A DNA stretch of 64,000 bases from JAGLCW01 sp964427915 (GCA_964427915.1 CAYRWA010000080.1:1-64000), one strand, 5' to 3'. Shown: positions 15,780 to 25,710, counted from the stretch's first letter. A program made the numbers and translations. Notes: a model not told the origin generated them from the sequence alone.

Positions 15780-15984
15780 TTCAATCCAGGGCTTGATTAT
15801 AGGTTTCTCTATTGGATTGGTGTTGGCTTTTTTAACAACGCCAACAAAAGGATTTTTATATGTACCCAATAAAAAAAGAAGTTTCCATATGCTGAGTTCT
15901 TCTTTATACAGGACTTTCGAATCCATCCTAACAATGGGGCTATGCGAAAAGGAAGACGGAAGTGTCAAAAGGGGTGAAAAATGA
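15766..15984 (+). CDS. Small membrane protein (hypothetical)
   Basis: 72 residues with one hydrophobic helix (about residues 8-26, IQGLIIGFSIGLVLAFL), then a basic region. The layout recalls YtxH-like proteins but I cannot assign the family. It overlaps the RseC-like gene by 14 bases and the following secreted-protein gene by 4, with a GAGAGGT just upstream, so it is probably a real, translationally coupled gene. Confidence 0.6.
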   Translation: MKKNDSIQGLIIGFSIGLVLAFLTTPTKGFLYVPNKKRSFHMLSSSLYRTFESILTMGLCEKEDGSVKRGEK

Positions 15985-17672
15985 AAAAGTGTTTGTTGTA
16001 TGTAACTCTTATTGTGTTTTTCTGTACCTTTTCTTTTCCTTATCAAAATATCTATGCAGAACAAACTACAGTTCGCATAACATCGGAGCAACAAAAATAT
16101 CTTTTACAGACAGAGAGGGTCGAAATTGTTGTTTCTTTAGACAATGCCATTGATTTATTCGGATATTCTTTATCGTTTTCATATCCTACAAGCAAAATGA
16201 AATTCATGGATTGTACAGAAGGATCCATTTTTCAAACCGAAGAAACATCTTTTCAATACAGAGTTTACGAGAGTGGTCTCATTAAAATTGGTTCTGCTAT
16301 GCTGGGAAAGAAAGATGGATTTCATGGGAATGGCGATCTTTTTACTATCGTTTTAGAACCTGTTTTTACTGGAAATGCAAGATTTTCAATTGCTGATATT
16401 GTCCTTATGAATAGCCAATTGGTTGCAAGTTCATGTAGTGCAGATTCTTACGAGATAACAATCTATGAGGAAAGCAACGACCCCGTTTTAGCAGTGGATC
16501 CTGCTGAGCTAAATTTTGGGACGATCGAATTTGGAGCAGAACCGACCAAAACATTTCGGGTCTACAATTCTGGAAAAGGAGAACTATCTGGAACGTTAGA
16601 TTCTCTTACTCCTTGGCTAAAAGTGCAGCCAAAGAGATTTGACAAAGAAGGAATCTTTACTGTGACAGCAAATACTACATTGCTACCTCCACATAGTGAA
16701 TACGAAGGGCTTCTTTCGATTCAGAGCAATGGTGGAAATTATGAATATCGAGTTACTATCTATGTTGATCAAGACGTTGATACAGAACCACCATTTTTGA
16801 ACATATTGACTCCCGAAACAGGATATCGAACCAATGTCAAACAGATTTTCTTCCTTTGTGAAACGGAACCAGGAGCTTATGCAAGTATTAATGATCAACA
16901 TATAGCAGTGGACGAAGAAGATGGTGTTTTCTATTATCGTACTTTTTTGAAAGAAGGAGACAATACCTTTGTTGTTAAAGTGTGGGATGTTGATCAAAAT
17001 TCTTTTTCAAAAACCGTGCGCATTGAGTTGGATACAAAGCCACCCTCTTTGCGTATCGACCCTGTACCGCTACAAGTTCTTGAAAAATCAATCGACGTCA
17101 CAGGAAAAACAGACCCGGATGCTGAGTTAATGTTTAACGGTATGGAAGTATTTGTTCAGAAAGATGGAACATTTCGAGTGCATTACGAAATTATGCATAA
17201 AATCAATCAATTGATTTTTACTGCCCAAGATGATTTGGAAAATGAAATTACCAAATATGCAGTGTTTTTTTACAAACCTCCATTTGATAACATCATTATT
17301 CTAACAATTGGTGATGCAGTAGCTACCTTTAATGAAAAAGAATTCTTTTTAGATGCTCCTCCTCAATTACTAAATGAAAGAGTTTTTGTACCAATAAGAG
17401 CTATTGCAGATATATATGGAGCTGATATTGAATGGAACCCCGATACAAAAGAGATGGAAATATCGCTTGTTGCGGTTCATGTCTTTTTGAAAATTGGAGA
17501 TGTGAAAGCAAGGATAGAAGATGATAAACTTGGCATTAAAGAAATAGAATTGGATGCTCCTCCTTATATTGTGAATGGCAGAACAATGGTTCCTTTACGA
17601 TTTATCTCCGAGTCTTTTGGTGCTACTATTGAGTATATTCCTGAAACCAAACAAATCATGATTAAATTTTAG
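15981..17672 (+). CDS. Secreted protein: cohesin-like, Ig-like and stalk (Cu-amine-oxidase N) domains
   Basis: 563 residues with a signal peptide (1 to about 26, cut after IYA). Order: a cohesin-like beta-sandwich (about 28-165, LDNAIDLFGYSLSFSY), a BACON/ASPM-like domain (about 170-263, LNFGTIEFGAEPTKTF), two bacterial Ig-like repeats (about 264-430), and at the C-terminus the paired stalk domain 'copper amine oxidase N-terminal' (about 437-563; VFVPIRAIAD and RTMVPLRFISESFGA). Such stalk domains are common on clostridial surface proteins and carry no copper oxidase activity. No catalytic domain is seen. Probably a cell-surface adhesion or scaffolding protein; cohesin similarity is by fold pattern only, and no dockerin is seen in the window. 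Confidence 0.75.
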   Translation: MKKCLLYVTLIVFFCTFSFPYQNIYAEQTTVRITSEQQKYLLQTERVEIVVSLDNAIDLFGYSLSFSYPTSKMKFMDCTEGSIFQTEETSFQYRVYESGLIKIGSAMLGKKDGFHGNGDLFTIVLEPVFTGNARFSIADIVLMNSQLVASSCSADSYEITIYEESNDPVLAVDPAELNFGTIEFGAEPTKTFRVYNSGKGELSGTLDSLTPWLKVQPKRFDKEGIFTVTANTTLLPPHSEYEGLLSIQSNGGNYEYRVTIYVDQDVDTEPPFLNILTPETGYRTNVKQIFFLCETEPGAYASINDQHIAVDEEDGVFYYRTFLKEGDNTFVVKVWDVDQNSFSKTVRIELDTKPPSLRIDPVPLQVLEKSIDVTGKTDPDAELMFNGMEVFVQKDGTFRVHYEIMHKINQLIFTAQDDLENEITKYAVFFYKPPFDNIIILTIGDAVATFNEKEFFLDAPPQLLNERVFVPIRAIADIYGADIEWNPDTKEMEISLVAVHVFLKIGDVKARIEDDKLGIKEIELDAPPYIVNGRTMVPLRFISESFGATIEYIPETKQIMIKF

Positions 17673-17680
17673 GAGTATGT

Positions 17681-18577
17681 GTGGGGAATAAAGCAGTTTT
17701 TTTAAACAAACCAGCATCTCCAAAAATACACGCAAACTATATTGGTGTCATCCTAGGTACGTTTGTGGATGCTTTTGGGTATGCATTGTTTTTGATCCCA
17801 AATAAGCTGACACTAGGTGGTGTTACGGGTATCGCGATCATAATTTACCACCTTCTTCATGGTGTTTTATCCGTTGGATTCATTTACATACTTTTAAATG
17901 TCCCCATTTTTATATGGGCTATTTTTCGACTTCACAGACGCGTGATAATAACCACCGTCATATCTGTAATAGCAAATTCATTTGCGATTGATTTTTTTAG
18001 TGTTTTTGTCGTACCTCATCTGGGAATTCATCCAGATTTAATGATTTCTGTTTTATACGGGGCGGTTTTGTCTGGTTTTGGGATTGGCATGCTGTATCGT
18101 TCATACGGTTCACTAGGGGGTACTGACATGCTAGCCCAAATAGTAAAAACCTATACTCATGCTTCTTTTGGTCAAATTGTCATCATTCTTGATGCTATTG
18201 TGATTCTTTCCTCTGCTATCATATTCCAAGATGCAGAGTTGGCACTGTTACCACTACTAGGGATATTTGTTGTGGGAAAAATGATTGATGTTGTGCAAGA
18301 AGGGTTGTCAACCTCTAAAGCATCTATGATTATCACGTCCAAAGAGGAGGAAGTAACAAGGTTTATCATTCAAGAAATGGATCGAGGAGTTACTATTCTT
18401 GAGGGAAAAGGCGGATATACTTCCAATGGCAAAAGAATTCTACTATGTGCTTTTTCAAAAAGACAGTATTCAACATTCAAACGAAGAATCCTGATGATAG
18501 ACTCCAGTGCCTTTGTCATGATCGGTTCCTTAGACGAAGTTATTGGAGAAGGATTTGAAAGAAAAAGGGATGAATGA
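17681..18577 (+). CDS. YitT family membrane protein
   Basis: 298 residues: five or so membrane helices (YitT/DUF161, about residues 18-195, with IPNKLTLGGVTGIA and GSLGGTDMLAQI) and a C-terminal cytosolic DUF2179 domain (about 205-292, RGVTILEGKGGYTSNGKRIL). Function in most bacteria is unknown. The start is GTG at 17681 with AGGAG 5 bases before; the ATG at 17677 is in another frame and stops at once. Overlaps ftsE by 4 bases. Confidence 0.9.
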   Translation: MGNKAVFLNKPASPKIHANYIGVILGTFVDAFGYALFLIPNKLTLGGVTGIAIIIYHLLHGVLSVGFIYILLNVPIFIWAIFRLHRRVIITTVISVIANSFAIDFFSVFVVPHLGIHPDLMISVLYGAVLSGFGIGMLYRSYGSLGGTDMLAQIVKTYTHASFGQIVIILDAIVILSSAIIFQDAELALLPLLGIFVVGKMIDVVQEGLSTSKASMIITSKEEEVTRFIIQEMDRGVTILEGKGGYTSNGKRILLCAFSKRQYSTFKRRILMIDSSAFVMIGSLDEVIGEGFERKRDE

Positions 18578-19257
18578 TGACTAGCATACCCATTTTACAA
18601 ATTAAATCTGTTACCAAAAAATATCCTCATGGGATCCAGGCATTAAAAAATGTCAGTTTTTCCGTTGCCGAACAAGAGTTTGTTTATATTATGGGTAGAT
18701 CCGGAGCAGGAAAGACAACTCTTTTTCGTATCATTACAAAACAAGAAGAACCTGACGAAGGTGAAGTTTGGATTGAACACGAACTTGTTTCTTCAATCCT
18801 ACAAAGAAAGAAACATCTCGTCCGTCGAAAAATTGGAGTTGTTTTTCAAGATTTTAACCTGATTGATTACAAAACGGTGTTTGAAAATATTTCTTTTGCT
18901 TTGGAAATACGAGGGCTTTCCAGGAGATACATTCAGAAACAAACAGAAATGGCACTTGAAATAGTAGGTCTTTCGCAGCGAGTTAAGAATTATCCCCCTA
19001 CGTTGTCCGGCGGAGAACAACAACGCGTTGCTATAGCCAGGGCGATTGTAACAAAGCCTAAGATTCTCTTGGCAGATGAACCTACCGGAAACTTAGATTA
19101 TAAAACTTCAGAGAGTATTATGGAATTGTTTTCAAAGATTAACCAACTTGGGACCAGTATTGTAATGGCCACCCATGATCTTGATATTGTAAGTGGAACA
19201 GGTAGGCGGATTGTAATTTTGGATCATGGAGAAAAAATGGGTGAGAATCGTGGTTAA
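18574..19257 (+). CDS. ftsE: Cell-division ABC ATPase FtsE
   Basis: 227-residue ATPase partner of FtsX. Walker A GRSGAGKTT (about residues 40-48), signature LSGGEQQRVAIARA, Walker B ILLADEPTGNLD and the switch histidine in ATHD are all present. FtsEX transmits ATP use to a periplasmic or extracellular cell-wall hydrolase; the coiled-coil M23 protein two genes down is the natural partner. Overlaps yitT by 4 and ftsX by up to 32 bases. Confidence 0.95.
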   Translation: MMTSIPILQIKSVTKKYPHGIQALKNVSFSVAEQEFVYIMGRSGAGKTTLFRIITKQEEPDEGEVWIEHELVSSILQRKKHLVRRKIGVVFQDFNLIDYKTVFENISFALEIRGLSRRYIQKQTEMALEIVGLSQRVKNYPPTLSGGEQQRVAIARAIVTKPKILLADEPTGNLDYKTSESIMELFSKINQLGTSIVMATHDLDIVSGTGRRIVILDHGEKMGENRG

Positions 19258-20107
19258 TTCTTTACGAGAAGCAAAACAGGTATGGTCTCGAAATCCAGCT
19301 AGCTATGTTATATGCACTATTAGTTGTTTCATATCCCTATTTTGCATAGGGATTGTCTCTGTTTTTGGAATTTTTGTGTATCAAGGTGCACAAGCAGTTG
19401 GAACAAGGTTTTTGAATGTCACAGCTTTTTTTGAGAGAACAGCAAATCATGAGGACATCAATCAAACAGTTCTTTCATTGGAGAGCCTAGAAGGCGTACA
19501 AGGTGTGCAATATGTTTCTCCCGAAGAGGCATTACAGTTGCTTCAAAAAGAGTATCCTGATATGGAAACTTCTATCAATCCTCTTCCTTCTTCTCTACGG
19601 ATTGAACCCAAAAGTGCAAAAGATGTTCCTGATATCATTAGCCACTTACGCGGAATTCCTTCCATTGAATATATTGAAGATACATCAGAGGCAGCCACCA
19701 ATTATAGCAATATTATCCGCATCTTGTTGATACTTGGGACTGCTCTATTGCTGATTTTCTTACTAGCTTTTATTTTTTCTGTCAGTTCTTCCATTGGAAT
19801 TTCTGTTTTTTCGTTTCGTAAAGAAATATTTATCATGCAATTGTTAGGCGCAACACCGGGTACAATTCGAGCACCTTTTTTGTTCATTGCCTCTGTTAGT
19901 GCTATCATTGGAGGTATTTGCAATGCCATTGTTCTTTTCCCTGTTGTAGAATATGTGTATCAATTCTACCAATCATTCCTCTTTTTTTCTCCTATTGCTA
20001 TAAATACACAACTGTTAAGTTTACAACTAGGAGCAACTCTTTTGTTTGTTGGTTTTTTTATCTCCATCACTTCTACAGTTTTCTCAGTAAGCAGGTATAT
20101 ACAATGA
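19226..20107 (+). CDS. ftsX: Cell-division membrane protein FtsX
   Basis: Up to 293 residues; four membrane helices (about 25-50, 168-195, 217-238, 263-287) with a large extracellular loop (about 60-160, GVQYVSPEEALQLLQ is the conserved part) that contacts the hydrolase. Two starts are possible: ATG 19226, or GTG 19241 which has GGAG 9 bases upstream and gives an N-terminus more like the family. Ends in an ATGA overlap with the M23 gene. Confidence 0.93.
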   Translation: MEKKWVRIVVNSLREAKQVWSRNPASYVICTISCFISLFCIGIVSVFGIFVYQGAQAVGTRFLNVTAFFERTANHEDINQTVLSLESLEGVQGVQYVSPEEALQLLQKEYPDMETSINPLPSSLRIEPKSAKDVPDIISHLRGIPSIEYIEDTSEAATNYSNIIRILLILGTALLLIFLLAFIFSVSSSIGISVFSFRKEIFIMQLLGATPGTIRAPFLFIASVSAIIGGICNAIVLFPVVEYVYQFYQSFLFFSPIAINTQLLSLQLGATLLFVGFFISITSTVFSVSRYIQ

Positions 20108-21297
20108 AAAAAATTGGGATTGTTTTACTCGCACTGTTCTTACTGCAATGCTTTTCTATGGCTACTCCTATGGTCGTTCGATCTGAACCTACATTACAAG
20201 AACAGATTGATCAACTGGAAGAAAAAAAGAGACGCGAAGAAGCGGCTCAAGAAGATTATAAAAGAACTATTGAAGAAGAACGAAAGAAAGCTTCTACCCT
20301 TCGGCATATACAAGACGATCTAACAGAAGAGCTCGGTAGCTATGAAGAAAACATTGCCACTCTGCAAGATGAGATTACACAGCTACTAAACGAAGAAGAA
20401 AATCTTCGTAAGATCTATAATATAACTCAACAAGAGATCTCTTTGCTTGAAGAATCCATTCACTTGAAAGAACAGCGTATAGGAAAATTACTTAATGTTT
20501 TGTATAAAGACTATTGTTCGCGATATAACAAGTACTTGTTTTCCTCGTCTAATATTAATGAAATCTTGGACAAAGGAATTTATTTAAAATATTTGTACGA
20601 GACAGATCGAGAATTCTTTTCTCAATTGAAAGAAAACAAACTGCTGTTAGCTGAAAAGAAAGATTCGATGATCGAAGATCAAATACGCAAGTTTGAGCTA
20701 AAAAATGAACTAAAAACAAAGTATGAAGAATTGGAAGTTGCTCGTCAAAAAAAAGATGAAGAAATTCGTAACATACAATTTTTGGCTTCTCAAAGTCAAG
20801 ATATGGTTAATAAATCCTTACAAGCTTTGGCTCAATCGGAGGCTACTGTTCAACAAATAATCGCAACAACCGTAGAATTAAATCGACTAAAAAGTCTTAA
20901 AAATGAATCCATGGGCGCCCTTATTTGGCCGATTCAAGGGGTGGTTAGTTCTGAATTCGGCATGCGAATGCACCCCATTTTTGGTGTATATAGAATGCAT
21001 ACAGGAATTGATATTGATCAACGATATGGATATCCCATTAAGGCAGTAGCTAAGGGTACGGTTGTATTTTCTGGTTGGTTAACTGGGTATGGGAATTGCG
21101 TTCTTATTCAACATGACTATGATCACAGTACCCTATATGCCCATATGAATAGCCGGTATGTATCGAAAGATCAAGAAGTAGCTCAAGGAGAAGTCATCGG
21201 AGAAGTAGGTTCAACAGGATGGTCAACAGGACCCCATCTCCATTTTGAGGTGCGAAAAAACGGGGATTATGTGAATCCCCGAGACTATTTGCCTTAA
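20104..21297 (+). CDS. Coiled-coil M23 (LytM) peptidoglycan hydrolase, EnvC/PcsB-like
   Basis: 397 residues. Signal peptide 1 to about 29; long coiled coil about 30-255 (rich in E, K, Q heptads); LytM domain about 290-397. Zinc ligands are intact: H299 and D303 in HTGID, and H380 in HLHF (H378 is the other conserved histidine). An intact site implies an active endopeptidase, unlike EnvC, which is degenerate. The ATGA overlap with ftsX and the coiled coil argue that FtsEX activates it during division. Start 20104 gives a clean signal peptide; the longer open frame back to 19918 is inside ftsX. Confidence 0.92.
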   Translation: MKKIGIVLLALFLLQCFSMATPMVVRSEPTLQEQIDQLEEKKRREEAAQEDYKRTIEEERKKASTLRHIQDDLTEELGSYEENIATLQDEITQLLNEEENLRKIYNITQQEISLLEESIHLKEQRIGKLLNVLYKDYCSRYNKYLFSSSNINEILDKGIYLKYLYETDREFFSQLKENKLLLAEKKDSMIEDQIRKFELKNELKTKYEELEVARQKKDEEIRNIQFLASQSQDMVNKSLQALAQSEATVQQIIATTVELNRLKSLKNESMGALIWPIQGVVSSEFGMRMHPIFGVYRMHTGIDIDQRYGYPIKAVAKGTVVFSGWLTGYGNCVLIQHDYDHSTLYAHMNSRYVSKDQEVAQGEVIGEVGSTGWSTGPHLHFEVRKNGDYVNPRDYLP

Positions 21298-21305
21298 ATA
21301 TGCGG

Positions 21306-21333
21306 TTGTATTTCCTGTTCTTTTTTCTATCAT
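21306..21333 (+). promoter_or_regulatory. Possible promoter before ctpA
   Basis: TTGTAT (21306-21311), 16 bases, TATCAT (21328-21333), in one of the few gaps (67 bases) of the long plus-strand gene run. The -35 is weak. Confidence 0.35.
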
Positions 21334-21364
21334 CAAATAAGAAATTCAATTAAATAGGTGATTT

Positions 21365-22498
21365 ATGAAGTTTACATGTAAAACTTGGCTCGCAATAGTG
21401 ATCTCACTCTTTGTTGGAATAGGGGGATTTGTAGGTGGATATGCTTTTGCATCTAATCAACTAGGCCTTCTTTCTTATCCAGCTTCGCAATTTGCACTCC
21501 ATACAATTCAAGAGTTTTTTGTAGATCCTATTCAAGATGAGTATTTGGCAAAAGGCATTGTGCTAGGAACGGGAGATCCCTATTCAACATATTTTACAGA
21601 GCAAGAATATGAGACGTTTTCAACTCAAATTGCAGATCATTATGTTGGAATTGGTGTCATTATAACGGATCAGTTAGAAATTAACCGTGTGTTTCCCAAT
21701 TCTCCTGCAAGTGAAGCAGGAGTTCAGGCGGGTGATTTTATTCTTCAGGTTAATGGAGAACATATGGCAGGAAAAGATTCTACCTATGCTGCCAATTTGA
21801 TTCGAGGTCCGCAGGGTACCAACGTAGAAATTGTTTTCCAGCAGCCAGGTCATCCAAGCCGAACGTATGTTTTGACAAGGAAACAAGTCAAAATTCAAAC
21901 AATTCATGGGAAAATGATTGATTCTAGTACGGCCTATATCCATATACTGTCTTTTAATTTTGGGACTGCTACTGAATTTATAAAAATTTATGAAGAATTA
22001 ATGGCACAAAACCCTACCTCTTTTATACTCGATCTTCGTGATAATGGTGGGGGCGTTTTGGAAGAAACACAACAGATAGCAGAATATTTTCTTCCGAAGG
22101 ATTCGAACCTTTTTTGGACGGTTGGAAAGAAACAAGAACCAAAACCTCGGAAAATGAAAACAACAAATTGCATAGAGATACCATTTGTTATTCTTCTTAA
22201 TCGATATTCTGCCTCTGCATCAGAAGTTTTATCTGGGGCAGTTCAAGATTATAAAACAGGCACATTAATTGGAGAGACTTCTTTTGGAAAGGCCTCTATA
22301 CAAAGAGTTTTTTCCGTTATTCCTACGGGAGGCGCTATCAAATTAACAGTTGAAAAATACCTCACTCCTCTGAAGAGAGATATTATGGGGTACGGTATTG
22401 AACCTGATATTGTTGTAGAGTCAGATCAATTGCCGAGTAGTGAAGTGAGTGACCCCGTTATTTCTAGGGCACTAGAGTTTCTGAAGAAAGGAATGTAA
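21365..22498 (+). CDS. S41 C-terminal processing peptidase (CtpA/CtpB)
   Basis: 377 residues anchored by one N-terminal helix (about 8-29). PDZ domain about 85-175 (VFPNSPASEAGVQAGDFILQVNG), then the S41 protease domain with the serine-lysine dyad S284 (in YSASASE) and K309 (in SFGKAS), 25 residues apart as in E. coli Tsp. Acts outside the membrane on protein C-termini; in Bacillus CtpB works in sporulation signalling, but no sporulation gene is seen here. Next to FtsEX and its hydrolase, as in many Firmicutes. Confidence 0.94.
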   Translation: MKFTCKTWLAIVISLFVGIGGFVGGYAFASNQLGLLSYPASQFALHTIQEFFVDPIQDEYLAKGIVLGTGDPYSTYFTEQEYETFSTQIADHYVGIGVIITDQLEINRVFPNSPASEAGVQAGDFILQVNGEHMAGKDSTYAANLIRGPQGTNVEIVFQQPGHPSRTYVLTRKQVKIQTIHGKMIDSSTAYIHILSFNFGTATEFIKIYEELMAQNPTSFILDLRDNGGGVLEETQQIAEYFLPKDSNLFWTVGKKQEPKPRKMKTTNCIEIPFVILLNRYSASASEVLSGAVQDYKTGTLIGETSFGKASIQRVFSVIPTGGAIKLTVEKYLTPLKRDIMGYGIEPDIVVESDQLPSSEVSDPVISRALEFLKKGM

Positions 22499-22504
22499 TA
22501 TACA

Positions 22505-25126
22505 TTGACATCGAAAAATTTATTTAATCTGTCGTATCAGAAGAGTATTGAAGAAGTACTTGAAGCAGCAGATTCTTCTATTGAGAATGGATTAACAAAT
22601 GAAAAAGTAGTAGAAAGAACTAGTTTGTACGGTCCCAATAAAATCGTATCGGGCAAAAAAACTTCTGCATGGAGAATGCTACTCAATCAATTCCAAAGCT
22701 TGCTTATCTATATCTTACTTTTTGCTTCTGGGCTATCTTTCTATATGAAAGATACGACGGAAGCAATTGCCATATTAATTGTGGTTATCCTGAATGCTGT
22801 GCTGGGATTTGTACAAGAATATAGGGCAGACGCTTCCATAAAAGCAATCCAGTCATTGGTGAATCCTGAATGTACTGTATTGCGAAATGGAAATAGGCAG
22901 GCAATACCTAATGAAGAACTTGTTCCTGGAGATATTGTTCTGTTGGAAAGTGGAAACAAAATTCCTGCAGATATACGAATTGTTTCTTCTACAGATGGAT
23001 TTAAAGTCGATGAATCAATGCTAACTGGTGAGTCTCTTTCCATTCTTAAAAATAGCCATGTAATGCAGGAGGAAGTTTCGAATCCTGGGGATGTTCGAAA
23101 TCAGTGCTACATGGGTACAATTGTTACAGAAGGAAAAGCAAGGGGTATGGTTATTGCAACCGGAGGTAGTACAGAACTAGGCAAAATTGCTTCATTAACA
23201 GGGGAAGTAAAAGAAGAAAAAACCCCCCTTGAAAAAAGAATGGATGTCTTTTCAAAAAATTTAACCTATATACTGGGTTTTATCTGTGCGGTAGTTTTTG
23301 TTCTTAACATGATACAGGGTGACAGTTTCCATGACACTTTGCTTTTTGCTATTGCATTGGCCGTTGCAGCTATTCCTGAAAGTTTGCCAGCAGTAACGAC
23401 GATTGTATTATCCAATGGCGTTTCTCGCATGAGCAAACACAATGCAATTGTAAAACGTCTTTCTTCCGTCGAAACCTTGGGTTCAACAACTGTCATATGT
23501 ACTGATAAAACAGGAACACTTACCGAAAACAATATGAAAGCAACAAAAATTTTTGTTAACCAACGTGAATATGAGATTCCTGAGACCATTTCAGAAGACT
23601 CATCTATACGGATGTTGCAAGAGATCTTTTATTTTGATAACGATGCAGTTATACAAGAACAAGTCTCATCTGGTGATCCAACCGAAGTTGCCTTACTAGA
23701 AATTGGCCAACCCTTGCAATCTCGTTACCATGCTATTCGTTTTCAACGATCACATGAAATTCCTTTTGATTCTACCCGAAAGATGATGAGTGTATCGATA
23801 CAAAAAGATGATGGTGAGTATTTTTATACAAAAGGTGCATGGGAAGAAGTTGCACAGAAATGCGATACTATTCTTATCAATGATGAAATTGTCCCCTTTA
23901 CTCCAGAGCTACAGAAAAAAGTGAATGATACAGTACTCCAGTGGAGTCAAGGTGGTTATCGTGTATTAGCGGGGGCTTTTAAAAAGAAACCACAATCAAA
24001 GCTAGAAGAAGATTTAGTTTTTGTAGGCATTGCGGCTCTTCGAGATCCGATCCGTGAAGAAGTTTTTTCGGCAATAGAAAGATGTCAAGCTGCAGGAATT
24101 CGAGTGATTATGGTAACAGGAGACCATGCAGAAACAGCGAAAGCCTATGCAAAAGAGCTGGAAATATCCCAGAGGTCTGATGAAAAAGCACTCACACATG
24201 AGGATATTTATCAGTTAACGGATCAGGAATTGCTTCATGAATTGAAAACCTGCTCTGTTTTTGCCAGAATTAATCCTGAAGATAAATATCGTATTGTCTC
24301 TCTTCTTAAATCTCAGAATGAAGTTGTTGCCATGACAGGAGATGGTGTGAATGATGCACCTGCCCTGCGAAAGGCTGACATTGGTGTAGCAATGGGGCTA
24401 CGCGGTACAGATTTAGCACGCGAGGTTTCGGAGCTAGTTCTCCTTGATGATAATTTTGCCACTATTGTGCAGGCTATTGAAGAAGGAAGAGTAATTTATG
24501 ACAACATAAAGAACACCATTTTCTTCTTGTTATCTTGTAACATTGGCGAAATCTTATTGGTTTTTACAGCGATTCTATTTGGAATGCCAGCCCCTCTAGG
24601 CGCTTTACAACTTTTGTGGTTAAACCTTATTACGGACAGTTTTCCTGCTATTGCTTTAGGATTTGAAAAAGCCGGAAAAGGAATCATGAATCCAAGAAAA
24701 CAACAAGACAACCAGTTTTTGAATCGTCCTTTCATGATGCGAGTGACCATTCAAGGTGTTTTAATAGCAGCAGGAGCTTTTTGGATATATTACGAGTACT
24801 ATTACGGTACTTTTGATAATCCAGCAGCATTTGCTTCTACAGCATGTTTTGCTGGATTGATCATGATTGAATTATTTAGAGCTCTTTCAGCAAGATCGCA
24901 AAATCGTTTTCTTTTTGAAATGGGTTTCTTTACAAACATGTATGTCATTTATGCCCAAATTATTTCTTTTAGCTTCATGCTGTTGGCTCTTTATGGACCC
25001 ATTGCGGTCACCTTTTTTGAGTCTACACCAATCAAGCTTCAGCAGTGGATCAATATTATTATTATCGCGACCCTAGTTTTGGTGTTTGCAGAAATCCAAA
25101 AGTTCATTCTTAGGAAGCAAGAATGA
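22505..25126 (+). CDS. P-type cation ATPase, Ca2+-transporting type (P2)
   Basis: 873 residues. Actuator motif MLTGES near residue 180; phosphorylation site D334 in DKTGTLT; hinge GDGVNDAPAL near 616; cation sites in M4 (IPESLPAV, with the PE glutamate), M5 (NIGE) and M6 (NLITD), which together fit calcium or manganese pumping. The M4 motif has serine where many Ca pumps have glycine (PEGLP). The start is TTG at 22505 with a weak AAAGGA; no ATG fits before conserved sequence. Ends in ATGA overlap with gmk. Confidence 0.93.
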   Translation: MTSKNLFNLSYQKSIEEVLEAADSSIENGLTNEKVVERTSLYGPNKIVSGKKTSAWRMLLNQFQSLLIYILLFASGLSFYMKDTTEAIAILIVVILNAVLGFVQEYRADASIKAIQSLVNPECTVLRNGNRQAIPNEELVPGDIVLLESGNKIPADIRIVSSTDGFKVDESMLTGESLSILKNSHVMQEEVSNPGDVRNQCYMGTIVTEGKARGMVIATGGSTELGKIASLTGEVKEEKTPLEKRMDVFSKNLTYILGFICAVVFVLNMIQGDSFHDTLLFAIALAVAAIPESLPAVTTIVLSNGVSRMSKHNAIVKRLSSVETLGSTTVICTDKTGTLTENNMKATKIFVNQREYEIPETISEDSSIRMLQEIFYFDNDAVIQEQVSSGDPTEVALLEIGQPLQSRYHAIRFQRSHEIPFDSTRKMMSVSIQKDDGEYFYTKGAWEEVAQKCDTILINDEIVPFTPELQKKVNDTVLQWSQGGYRVLAGAFKKKPQSKLEEDLVFVGIAALRDPIREEVFSAIERCQAAGIRVIMVTGDHAETAKAYAKELEISQRSDEKALTHEDIYQLTDQELLHELKTCSVFARINPEDKYRIVSLLKSQNEVVAMTGDGVNDAPALRKADIGVAMGLRGTDLAREVSELVLLDDNFATIVQAIEEGRVIYDNIKNTIFFLLSCNIGEILLVFTAILFGMPAPLGALQLLWLNLITDSFPAIALGFEKAGKGIMNPRKQQDNQFLNRPFMMRVTIQGVLIAAGAFWIYYEYYYGTFDNPAAFASTACFAGLIMIELFRALSARSQNRFLFEMGFFTNMYVIYAQIISFSFMLLALYGPIAVTFFESTPIKLQQWINIIIIATLVLVFAEIQKFILRKQE

Positions 25127-25710
25127 AACACGGCACATTTCTCATTGTTTCGGGTCCTTCAGGTGTGGGGAAAAAAACTGTTATCAATGAATTCCTCTCC
25201 AGGACGAGCAATTGCATGCTTTCTATTAGTGCAACGACCCGAAAACCAAGACCCAACGAAAAGAACGGAGTAGATTATTGGTTTTTTTCTACCGACGAAT
25301 TCAATCACATGATTCAAGAGGATTCGTTTATTGAATGGGCACGTGTAGGTGAGAATTATTATGGAACGCCATGGAGCAATGTTGAAATAGCAAAAAAGAA
25401 GAACCAATGGCTGTTATTGGAAATTGATGTGCAGGGTGGTTTGCTCATTATGAAACGATTTCCCCTAGATGTAATTTCAATATTTCTTGTACCACCCACA
25501 TTTGAACATCTGTATCGGAGACTTCAGAATAGAGGAACGGAGTCGGAAGAGGAGATTCAAAAAAGATTAGAAATAGCCAAAGTTGAACTTTTGTACAAAA
25601 ATCAGTATGATTTTACAGTTACAAATGATACACCTGAAAATGCTGCTAAAAAGATGATCCAAATTTTATCGGAGGAACCTTGTGCAAGAAAAAAAAGAGA
25701 CCACTATTGA
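25123..25710 (+). CDS. gmk: Guanylate kinase
   Basis: Phosphorylates GMP to GDP with ATP. 195 residues. P-loop GPSGVGKKT at residues 10-18 (the usual Gly after GK is Lys here), the GMP-binding ATTRKPRPNE...GVDYWF region, and LLEIDVQGG. Overlaps the preceding ATPase by 4 and rpoZ by 29 bases; gmk-rpoZ pairing is a common bacterial arrangement. Confidence 0.95.
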   Translation: MKHGTFLIVSGPSGVGKKTVINEFLSRTSNCMLSISATTRKPRPNEKNGVDYWFFSTDEFNHMIQEDSFIEWARVGENYYGTPWSNVEIAKKKNQWLLLEIDVQGGLLIMKRFPLDVISIFLVPPTFEHLYRRLQNRGTESEEEIQKRLEIAKVELLYKNQYDFTVTNDTPENAAKKMIQILSEEPCARKKRDHY

